Origin: Rothia sp. (in: high G+C Gram-positive bacteria)
Lineage (GTDB): Bacteria; Actinomycetota; Actinomycetes; Actinomycetales; Micrococcaceae
Length of the DNA: 64,000 bases
NCBI GenBank assembly: GCA_030524105.1
Contig: JAUNHE010000006.1
Location: 1 to 64,000 of the forward strand
Direction of reading: 5' to 3'
The notes below the pieces were generated by a model that made no database searches, was not told the DNA's origin, and saw only the letters and a program-made list of their open reading frames with translations. The translations under genes and the position numbers were made by a program. Shown here one piece after another: positions 9,322 through 15,406 of this stretch (position 1 is the stretch's first letter; each line of letters starts with the position of its first letter).

Positions 9322-9481
9322 AGGCTTATTCAAAAGGTCACCAAGTGCTTGAATGTAAGAGATAACTTCATCTGCATGAAGTAAGAACACGCAGATGAAG
9401 TTATCTCTTACATACGCGCGGAGCCCAGCAGCTGCACTGCGGGCCTGGAAAGCCGGCATGATGGGACTTTTGAATAAGCCT
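9322..9481. mobile_element. 160-bp MITE-like element, copy 1
   Basis: Terminal repeats AGGCTTATTCAAAAGG (left) and, inverted, AGGCTTATTCAAAAGT (right) match the ends of the IS copies in this window. The interior has no transposase but holds a perfect 23-bp inverted repeat (arms 9353-9375 and 9391-9413, 15-base loop). It reads the same as copy 2 inside the IS at 13614. No 5-bp target duplication is seen (AAGTG left, TAGTC right), so one flank has been rearranged. It sits 3 bases beyond the stop of the last gene of the sdp-type operon. Confidence 0.8.
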
Positions 9482-9484
9482 TAG

Positions 9485-9814
9485 TCACTCTTGAACAATT
9501 TTCTTTGAACCTTTTGCGTTCAAAACAGAAAATGGTGAATGATTCCAAAATCCATTTTTTAGCACGACACTAAAATCTCCGCGAGAAATATCCAAATAGA
9601 TAGTTTCTGGATCGCACCCCAGCAATCTACCTTTAGAGAAGTAGCGTATACCTGCACCAATTTTAAATTCGTAATTGTCGATTTTAATTAGGGCTGGCGA
9701 TGAAAATTCTACTGGAATCTCATTCCCATCGACCCAAAGGAAAGGTTTTGAGAAAATTTTAATAAACCATCCATTGAGCCAATTTGTTTTGACAGTTACT
9801 TGAACGTCAGGCAT
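9485..9814 (-). CDS. Small protein of the sdp-type operon, candidate immunity
   Basis: 109 residues; its ATG overlaps the stop of the sdpB-like gene by 8 bases (ATGCCTGA), so it is translationally coupled. No signal peptide. The sequence is rich in beta-prone segments (VQVTVKTNW, FLWVDGNEIPVEF, YEFKIGAGIRYF) with one more hydrophobic patch around WLNGWFIKIFSKPFLW that could touch a membrane. I recognise no family. Bacillus subtilis encodes immunity by SdpI, a multi-helix protein unlike this one, and no SdpI homologue is seen in the window. Position makes immunity or peptide maturation plausible, but nothing in the sequence proves it. Confidence 0.6.
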   Translation of the reverse strand: MPDVQVTVKTNWLNGWFIKIFSKPFLWVDGNEIPVEFSSPALIKIDNYEFKIGAGIRYFSKGRLLGCDPETIYLDISRGDFSVVLKNGFWNHSPFSVLNAKGSKKIVQE

Positions 9815-10733
9815 TCAATCCTCCTCTAAGTTTTCGAAAACTCGGCCTGAAAATATCTCTGATGTAAACATTCGGCCCCGTCGCAACCAAAACAGAACCA
9901 ATCATAATTATTGCAAACGACCAAAGACCTATCATAAAAATAAAAGAAACATGAAGGAACAATGCTAGCCAAAACGAAAATGGCCTATTCTTTGATGTCC
10001 CCAATAAGAAGTACGCTATAAGCAATTCTATAACAATTGCACCCCAGGTCATACCCAAAGAAATTACCGGCACTCCTGCCATCCAGTCAAAAAGAAATGC
10101 AAACGGACCTGAAGTTCCGAACATCGGGTCTAGACTTATATAATATACTGCCGTCCCATCTTTCCACTCAGGGACAGCTGTTTTTGCGATTGAAGCATTA
10201 ATATAGATCCAGACGAGCTGAATTCTCAATACATGGGAGGCAGCCCAGGAGGCCGGTTGAAAAAAAGAATTTTCAAAAGAATCTTTATTCCAATGGTTTA
10301 ACCTACGATCCGACAGCGAGATAATAGCAAGAAACGCAACAACTATCTGCGCTACGGCTTCCCCACCATCTGGGAGTTTTATAGAAGACGATATTGATAG
10401 GGTAATCCACAGATGCAAGAATCCCGCGTACCTAGGATAGAATCCCGTCAATACAAATATCAAACCTATAATTAATAAAATAGAAGGAAATTCAATACCT
10501 GTATAATCAAACAATAGGCAATAAGCGCCAATATTTGATATGCCCTCACACTTCGGCCCATAAGGATTTTTATCAACAGGGACAAAAAGCGATTTCCAGT
10601 CAGTAAAAATGAGCAGAGAAATCTGTGATGCCGCTATTAAAGATCGTCCTAATGCTATTTTCCTTGAGCCTGTTGGCATTGAAGATATAGAATTATCAAC
10701 ATACTTCAACAATTTATCTAAAACATTCAGCAT
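9807..10733 (-). CDS. SdpB-type membrane protein for toxin maturation
   Basis: 308 residues with about six to eight hydrophobic helices and an SdpB/HTTM-like N-terminal pattern: GRSLIAASQISLLIFTDWKSLF, then a PKCEGISNIGAYCLLF segment with two cysteines. Members of this family (vitamin K carboxylase-like HTTM fold) are needed together with SdpA to convert SdpC into the active SDP peptide in Bacillus subtilis. The ATG at 10733 overlaps the stop of the sdpA-like gene (ATGCTGA). The gene is clearly AT-rich compared with the core. The family call is based on neighbours plus the N-terminal pattern. Confidence 0.78.
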   Translation of the reverse strand: MLNVLDKLLKYVDNSISSMPTGSRKIALGRSLIAASQISLLIFTDWKSLFVPVDKNPYGPKCEGISNIGAYCLLFDYTGIEFPSILLIIGLIFVLTGFYPRYAGFLHLWITLSISSSIKLPDGGEAVAQIVVAFLAIISLSDRRLNHWNKDSFENSFFQPASWAASHVLRIQLVWIYINASIAKTAVPEWKDGTAVYYISLDPMFGTSGPFAFLFDWMAGVPVISLGMTWGAIVIELLIAYFLLGTSKNRPFSFWLALFLHVSFIFMIGLWSFAIIMIGSVLVATGPNVYIRDIFRPSFRKLRGGLNA

Positions 10734-11287
10734 TGAATATTTAACCTAACAATGTTCTTCGGAATATAAGTGTCATTCACTAGATCTCGGTAGGACCAAG
10801 GCGTGGGAAGGGCGTTGGAAACCAAGACATCACCGCAAAGAGTTTTGATAGGTGAATTATTTTCTAGGTTGTAAGCTTCATAATTGTTTGCTTTCATAGC
10901 ATCAAAATATTCATAAATGCTTTCACCAGAATTACAGCTATACCAGTCCTCGTCAGCGATGTCCTTAAGTAATTGAGCTACTTCGGGCCCTTGCGCCCGC
11001 TGTGTACGGCTGATTCCAAATAAATTTTCGATACGCCCCTGCGGGGTAACTAACAAAGATTCAAGAGAATCAGAACTGTAGTATAATAGCTCACCTTCCG
11101 AAGGAGGTTTAGTAAAAAATGCCCATCCTTGAGGCGCCATGTCGATACTTAGTATTCTAATAGGATTTTTAGCCCCTCGATCAGAAACGACATTACTAGG
11201 CAGGGAGTAAAATACTGAAATAGATAGCAGGAAGAAACCAAAAATTAAAAAAGTTAAACCAGAAATAGCTCGCCTTGACATGACCAA
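10727..11287 (-). CDS. SdpA-type antimicrobial peptide maturation protein
   Basis: 186 residues. One membrane segment near the N-terminus (ISGLTFLIFGFFLLSISVFY) is followed by an extracytoplasmic or soluble domain containing APQGWAFFTKPPSEGELLYY, which fits the Gln-Gly-Trp-x-Phe-Phe-Thr signature I associate with SdpA, and RAQGPEVAQLLKDIADEDWYSC. Two or three cysteines follow (CNSGES, LCGD, final C). It starts 3 bases after the sdpC-like gene and overlaps the sdpB-like gene. In Bacillus, SdpA is a soluble partner of SdpB; here a membrane anchor is predicted. Confidence 0.78.
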   Translation of the reverse strand: MVMSRRAISGLTFLIFGFFLLSISVFYSLPSNVVSDRGAKNPIRILSIDMAPQGWAFFTKPPSEGELLYYSSDSLESLLVTPQGRIENLFGISRTQRAQGPEVAQLLKDIADEDWYSCNSGESIYEYFDAMKANNYEAYNLENNSPIKTLCGDVLVSNALPTPWSYRDLVNDTYIPKNIVRLNIQC

Positions 11288-11290
11288 CTC

Positions 11291-11950
11291 TTATGAAGCC
11301 ATAGCTTTCGTAAATTCAGCAATAAGCTCTGTCTTAACCAAATCTCCATCTACTGAATTAGAGTCCATAAGATAAGAGATGGCTGCCGGTACGATAGCAA
11401 GGGCAACAGCAGCAAATGTGGCTACCGCAGCATTAGCATAAACAGCGGCGTTAGCTACAGCAACCGCAAAAACTACTACACAAACTTTTGCTCCTGCAGG
11501 ACATCCAGATGTAGTAACCATCGGACGATTTGAAACACCATACTTTTCATTCATCATGCTGAAGTAATTTTCAGTTAGATTAGTTAGCGCAAGCTCAACT
11601 TTATAAGGGTTACCAGATGTCAGCGGGATGACAACTTCCTCTTCAAAATCTGAATGGTACTCAAGGTAATCATCAATTACTCTTAGAAGCAGCTTTTCAT
11701 TCGCGAGTGGTCGTTCATCTGAAAAATTTAGACGCTCAAGCAACCTCGGATTTTCGTCAGCAATGGGACCAGTTCCATCGAGCAGGAGACGTAATATTTC
11801 TTTATCTGAATACCGCTCTCCTAAGCTAGAAGACTCGCGCGACAGACCACCCATATCACTAGCATTCGCGGGGAAACTGGAGTAAGCGGAAAAGATTAAA
11901 GCGAATGCAGCAAACATAGCTACTATTTTCCTAGCAAGACCCATCATCAT
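11291..11950 (-). CDS. SdpC-family pre-pro-toxin
   Basis: 219 residues. A signal peptide (ARKIVAMFAAFALIFSAYSSFPANASD) is followed by a soluble pro-region with RYSDKEILRLLLDGTGPIADENPRLLE, typical of SdpC-family proteins. Near the C-terminus a hydrophobic Ala/Val-rich segment (about residues 148-196) begins with two cysteines, Cys150 and Cys157. This matches the plan of Bacillus SdpC, where a hydrophobic peptide of about 42 residues with an N-terminal disulfide is cut out. Three ATGs in tandem (11950, 11947, 11944) follow AGAAAGG; the third has the best spacing. First gene of the four-gene operon. It likely makes a membrane-active peptide killing related cells. Confidence 0.78.
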   Translation of the reverse strand: MMMGLARKIVAMFAAFALIFSAYSSFPANASDMGGLSRESSSLGERYSDKEILRLLLDGTGPIADENPRLLERLNFSDERPLANEKLLLRVIDDYLEYHSDFEEEVVIPLTSGNPYKVELALTNLTENYFSMMNEKYGVSNRPMVTTSGCPAGAKVCVVVFAVAVANAAVYANAAVATFAAVALAIVPAAISYLMDSNSVDGDLVKTELIAEFTKAMAS

Positions 11951-11996
11951 GACCTTTCTAGAAACCCATAGAGTGACTCACGTAACTGTTGCCCCT

Positions 11997-12025
11997 AGTC
12001 TAAGGTTGCCTGTGAATAGAGTCAA
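11997..12025 (-). promoter_or_regulatory. Putative promoter of the sdp-type operon
   Basis: On the minus strand TTGACT (12025-12020) and TAGACT (12002-11997) are 17 bases apart, a good match to a housekeeping sigma-70-type promoter, and lie about 50 bases before the sdpC-like start. The -35 box ends only 5 bases from the terminal repeat at 12031. Confidence 0.5.
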
Positions 12026-12030
12026 TAAGG

Positions 12031-12176
12031 AGGCTTATTCAAAAGTCCCATCACCCCAGCTGACCAGGCTTGCAGCGAAACCGCTGGCTCAAATGGAGCA
12101 CCCGGGCCTAGCTGTGTGGCACACCCCGCCAAAAAAATTGAACCAGCCCCGAAAGTTCCACTTCTTGTTCGAAGTG
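12031..12176. mobile_element. Partial IS/MITE end
   Basis: Begins with AGGCTTATTCAAAAGTCCCA, the IS terminal repeat, and continues with a G+C-rich stretch containing GCAGCGAAACCGCTGGCTC, partly similar to 9016-9100 (GCAGTGAAGCCGC). It is cut at 12177 by a second terminal repeat. No coding capacity that I can support. Confidence 0.5.
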
Positions 12177-12333
12177 AGGCCTCTTCAAAAGGGCACCGAG
12201 TGCTTGAATGTAAGAGATAACTTCATCTGCGTGAAGTAAGAACACGCAGATGAAGTTATCTCTTACATACGCGCGGAGCCTAGCGGTTGCGCAGCGAGCG
12301 CGGGGTCTCGGGAAAGACCTCATGAATAAGCCT
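12177..12333. mobile_element. 157-bp MITE-like element, diverged copy
   Basis: Left end AGGCCTCTTCAAAAGGGCACC and inverted right end AGGCTTATTCATGAGG are variants of the island's terminal repeats. The core hairpin is kept exactly (arms 12208-12230 and 12246-12268), the loop differing by one base (GTG for ATG) from the 160-bp copies, while flanking parts have diverged. The 5 bases on its left (AAGTG) are the same as those left of the copy at 9322; the right flank is CTCTG. Confidence 0.7.
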
Positions 12334-12382
12334 CTCTGTGTATGTCACCCGAAGAAATATAAGGACGGGGCGAAAAATAGCC

Positions 12383-12411
12383 TTGACCTGCCTGTTTGTT
12401 TCACGTAGCTT
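12383..12411 (+). promoter_or_regulatory. Putative promoter of the Gly-zipper gene
   Basis: TTGACC at 12383 and TAGCTT at 12406 are 17 bases apart, about 30 bases before the GAGGAG ribosome site of the gene starting at 12443. The -10 match is weak. Confidence 0.35.
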
Positions 12412-12442
12412 GTTTTGTAGGTCACACAGTGAGGAGAGCGTG

Positions 12443-12607
12443 ATGAAGAACAAGGGTAGCCTGATGGGTCTCTGCATCGCCCTAGGTGTAGGTATTGGTG
12501 TTGCGATTGGCGTTGCCATGGACAATATCGGTGCAGGAATTATTAGCGGAGTATCCATCGGCATCATTTTTGCTATAGCCTTTGGGGCTGCTAAAAAAGA
12601 GTCCAAG
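12443..12607 (+). CDS. Small Gly-zipper membrane protein, IS inserted at its stop codon
   Basis: ATG at 12443 with GAGGAG upstream. 55 residues: MKNKGSLMGLC, then two hydrophobic helices with repeated G-x-G spacing (ALGVGIGVAIGV, GAGIISGVSIGIIF) and a KKESK tail, like many small glycine-zipper proteins of unknown role. The IS at 12608 entered right after codon 55. The 5-bp duplication CCAAG puts the original TAA stop at 13517 on the far side. The frame now runs on into the IS to 12796, adding about 62 foreign residues. The protein may still work, with a long basic tail. Confidence 0.6.
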
Positions 12608-13511
12608 AGGCTTATTCATAAGGGGGCCACGCCCCACCACCCCCACCAACTAGACAACGGCCCCACCAAGCGGGCAACCTTGAGGATAAATCATCACAAA
12701 TATTCTCAAACCACGCCAGGAAAGACCGTTGCCACACCAGCGTACAACCGGGCTCTCAGCCACGCAATTCACCATGCTCATCACAGCCCTAAATAACCAC
12801 CTCACCTGGACCAAACCAGACCAAAAACCCCGCAGACTCACCCTAGCCCGAGCCCTAAAAATCACGCTGATTAGCTACCGGCACAACCTCACCCAAGAGG
12901 CTCTCGCCCACCTTTTTGAGGTATCACAACCAACTATCTCACGGACCATCAGCACCATCGAGAAAGCCCTAGAGAAAGTCCTCACCCCGCTGACTCGACC
13001 TCTTAAAGAAAGCCTTAAAGCACCTGGTTCCCTCGTGGTGGATGGAACTTTAGTTCCCATCTGGAACTGGCGCTCATTAGGAAAAACAAACTTCTCAGGC
13101 AAGCACAAACGCGCAGGATTCAATCACCAAGTTATCTGCACACTCAATGGTAGGCTCCTGGCTATTACTGATCCACTGCCTGGCGCTAGGCATGATGCTT
13201 ATGCCTTCAGAGCCCACGGTCTAGATGAGTTTCTTGATTCTTCGACTTTGGCGGATAAGGGTTATGTGGGTCTGGGGTTAGCTACTCCAACGAGGCGCAA
13301 ACCTAGCCAGCGGCTGAGTGCCCAGGTGAAGAAAAATAACCGGATGATTAACAGGCTACGGTCGGTGGTGGAGAGGGTCATCGCTCATATCAAGACCTGG
13401 CGGGTTCTGCATACCGGGTTTAGGCGGCCGGTTGGGGTCGTATAGGTGGGTGTTTTCGGTGGTGCGGGGGTTGGTGTTTTTGGCGGCTGGTGGGACCTTA
13501 TGAATAAGCCT
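12608..13511 (+). mobile_element. IS5-like insertion sequence, copy A (904 bp)
   Basis: Ends AGGCTTATTCATAAGG (left) and its inverted copy (right, ending 13511), flanked by a perfect 5-bp duplication CCAAG (12603-12607 and 13512-13516). One transposase gene inside. Removing the element restores a stop codon to the small Gly-zipper gene, which confirms the boundaries. The native transposase stop lies in the right terminal repeat. Confidence 0.9.
12729..13445 (+). CDS. IS5-like transposase, C-terminal frameshift
   Basis: 238 residues from a TTG start shared with the sister copy at 13721. An N-terminal helix-turn-helix (TQEALAHLFEVSQPTISRTI) precedes a DDE endonuclease domain: first Asp in LVVDGTLVP, second in PGARHDAYAF, Glu in VVERVIAHIKTWRV (DDE_Tnp_4 / HARBI1-like layout). 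Relative to the sister copy there is one extra G within 13434-13437, which ends the protein at GFRRPVGVV; without it the frame would run to TGA at 13501. About 20 C-terminal residues are lost, so activity is doubtful but the catalytic triad is intact. Confidence 0.85.
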   Translation: MPHQRTTGLSATQFTMLITALNNHLTWTKPDQKPRRLTLARALKITLISYRHNLTQEALAHLFEVSQPTISRTISTIEKALEKVLTPLTRPLKESLKAPGSLVVDGTLVPIWNWRSLGKTNFSGKHKRAGFNHQVICTLNGRLLAITDPLPGARHDAYAFRAHGLDEFLDSSTLADKGYVGLGLATPTRRKPSQRLSAQVKKNNRMINRLRSVVERVIAHIKTWRVLHTGFRRPVGVV

Positions 13512-13558
13512 CCAAGTAAGTTCAGTAAAAATTATCTTATGAAAGACGGTGCATAACC

Positions 13559-13613
13559 ATGGCAGTCCTCAAGCTAGATGAAAATATTCGTGTTGCAGGC
13601 AAATGGCTCAAGG
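13559..13613 (+). pseudogene. 5' fragment of a gene related to the one at 42949
   Basis: ATG at 13559 encodes MAVLKLDENIRVAGKWLK and is then cut by the IS at 13614. The same residues begin the intact gene at 42949-43227 (minus): MSILKLDESVRVAGRWLK. This is therefore the first 18 codons of a paralogue whose remainder is missing here. Confidence 0.75.
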
Positions 13614-13720
13614 AGGCTTATTCAAAAGTCCCACACCCACCAATAAAACAACGGCCCCACCAATGGCACAATGAGAGTTAAATCTTCAACCAAATAACCT
13701 CAGCCAACCGGAAAAGACCG

Positions 13721-14518
13721 TTGCAACACCAGCGTACAACCGGGCTAACAGCCCAGCAATTCACCACACTACTGAAAGCCCTCACACACCAGATCACCTG
13801 GAGCAAACCAAGAGGCAGACCACCAGCTGTGTCCCTGACTCAAGCCCTCAAAATGACCCTGCTCTACCATCGACATAACCTCACTGAGGAACTCCTAGCA
13901 GAAATCTTCAACACCTCCCAGTCCACAGTTTCAAGGACTATCACTCTCGTCGAAAGAGCACTTGAGACGATACTTAAACCAGCAGTTACACCCCTTGAAA
14001 AAGCTCTGAAGGTATCGGGGTCGCTGGTGGTTGACGGAACCCTCATCCCTGTCTGGAACTGGCGTTCACTAGGTAAAACAAATTTCTCCGGCAAGCACAA
14101 GAAAGCTGGTTTTAACCACCAGGTCATCTGCACCCTGGATGGGAAGCTGCTGGTCATCACTGACCCGGTACCTGGTGCTAGGCATGATGCCTATGCTTTC
14201 AAGCATCATGGATTAGATCAGTGGCTGGATTCATCCACCTTGGCTGATAAGGGCTACATTGGGCTGGGACTGGCCACCCCAGCAAGGCGCAACAAAGCCC
14301 GCAAGGCATCTAGGGATGTGAAGGTGGTGAATAGGTTCATTAATTCACGCCGAGCGGTGGTAGAACGGGTCATTGCTCAAGTGAAGACCTGGCGGGTTTT
14401 GCATACGGGTTTCCGGCGGCCGCTGGGCTTGTATGGGCGGGTGTTTTCGGTGGTGCGGGGGTTGGTGTTTTATGAGGCTTATTCAAAAGGTCACCAAGTG
14501 CTTGAATGTAAGAGATAA
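13721..14518 (+). CDS. IS5-like transposase, tail replaced by MITE insertion
   Basis: 265 residues from a TTG start. Same layout as the copy at 12729: helix-turn-helix (TEELLAEIFNTSQSTVSRTI), DDE residues in LVVDGTLIP, PGARHDAYAF and VVERVIAQVKTW. Its reading frame continues past the point where copy A is frameshifted (GLYGRVFSVVRGLVFY). After codon VFY the MITE at 14475 supplies the last residues EAYSKGHQVLECKR in place of the native AAGGTFE end. As the catalytic core is complete this copy could still be active. Confidence 0.88.
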   Translation: MQHQRTTGLTAQQFTTLLKALTHQITWSKPRGRPPAVSLTQALKMTLLYHRHNLTEELLAEIFNTSQSTVSRTITLVERALETILKPAVTPLEKALKVSGSLVVDGTLIPVWNWRSLGKTNFSGKHKKAGFNHQVICTLDGKLLVITDPVPGARHDAYAFKHHGLDQWLDSSTLADKGYIGLGLATPARRNKARKASRDVKVVNRFINSRRAVVERVIAQVKTWRVLHTGFRRPLGLYGRVFSVVRGLVFYEAYSKGHQVLECKR

Positions 14519-14634
14519 CTTCATCTGCATGAAGTAAGAACACGCAGATGAAGTTATCTCTTACATACGCGCGGAGCCCAGCAGCTGCACTGCGGGCCTG
14601 GAAAGCCGGCATGATGGGACTTTTGAATAAGCCT
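14475..14634. mobile_element. 160-bp MITE-like element, copy 2, inside the IS
   Basis: Bounded by a perfect 5-bp duplication TTATG (14470-14474 and 14635-14639). Terminal repeats as in the IS; sequence reads the same as copy 1 at 9322. The core hairpin has arms 14506-14528 and 14544-14566. The same 5-bp duplication length as IS copy A argues that the IS5-like transposase moves it in trans. Confidence 0.9.
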
Positions 14635-14666
14635 TTATGCTGCTGGTGGGACTTTTGAATAAGCCT

Positions 14667-15385
14667 CTTTGGATATCTATAAAAAAAGGCATTTCAATAG
14701 AATCAAACAATAATCCGAATATGGCAAATACTATCCACACACTAGCTAGGACTCTAGCTACTTTGGATGATAAGAAACCAGCAGGAGGACGGTACGACAT
14801 CATACCACTCATATGTGAGGGTTGGTTGACTTCGGCAATTGTGTTTCGCCAAGGAACAACAAGAACCGCACATATGCAACATGCTGAATTTACTAGAAAT
14901 GCTGCTTGCAAACCTAGCCAACCTACCAGTAATCCGCCAGCTGCTGGCCCTAAAACAAGTGATAAGCTAGATCCGCTTGAGATAGCTGTTAAAACTCCAT
15001 CCTGCTTGTTTTCTGATACTTTCTTAGAGATGAGAGACATTTGGGTTGATGCAGCAATATTCTGCATGACGGCTGTAGCTGAAACTAAAACTAGTAGTAC
15101 TGGTAAGTAGGTCACCATAACTGCCATAGTTACAATTAATATTGCTTGTGAAATTTCAGCAAAACACCATATATTTCCAATAGCATAATTCTTTAGTCTA
15201 ACTAAAGCGGGTCGAGCTAAAATAGCGGGCATTAGTGTCAAGAAAAACAAGTATAAAGTAACAAGGTGGGGGCCACCACGGGATTGAAAATCAATTAAAA
15301 TCGCGGTAAGAGATACCCAACCACCAATCATTGAGACTGTTGATCCTATTATTAGTCGGTGTCCAAGATTCAATCTAGATTTCAT
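14667..15385 (-). pseudogene. N-terminal part of an MFS transporter
   Basis: From ATG at 15385 about 239 residues of an MFS permease: helices LIIGSTVSMIGGWVSLTAILIDF, TLYLFFLTLMPAIL, AILIVTMAVMVTYLPVLLV, a loop, GSSLSLVLGPAAGGLLVGWLG, FLVNSACCICAVLVV and helix 7 (VLASVWIVFAIFGLLFDSI), ending ...EMPFFIDIQ at the IS boundary. The remaining residues in the open frame come from the IS. The missing helices 8-12 are probably at 8256-8682. The AT-rich composition suggests acquired DNA. Confidence 0.75.
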
Positions 15386-15406
15386 AGTCTACAAGACTGC
15401 CCGGTT

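Larger units (their letters stand above)
13614..14666 (+). mobile_element. IS5-like insertion sequence, copy B, carrying a MITE
   Basis: Left end AGGCTTATTCAAAAGTCCCA at 13614 and inverted right end finishing at 14666. Without the 160-bp MITE and its 5-bp duplication the IS is 888 bp. The flanking 5-mers differ (CAAGG left, CTTTG right), so no target duplication is left. Together with unrelated gene fragments on its two sides, this points to deletion or recombination between IS copies. Confidence 0.85.

Noticed and set aside
9362-9404. MITE hairpin arms begin ATAACTTC and end GAAGTTAT, like loxP
   Set aside because: Only 8 bases of each arm agree with loxP, the spacer is 15 rather than 8 bases and no Cre-like recombinase is present; chance similarity.
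11949-12239. Plus-strand frame of 96 residues over the sdpC promoter and MITE
   Set aside because: It crosses the terminal repeat and hairpin, has no ribosome site and no protein-like composition.
12031-12333. Possible single larger composite element
   Set aside because: The inner terminal repeat at 12177 and the hairpin define a separate element; the outer part has no matching right end of its own and no target duplication.
14561-15385. Complete 274-residue MFS protein
   Set aside because: The last 35 or so residues are translated from the IS and MITE ends; the real fragment stops at 14667.
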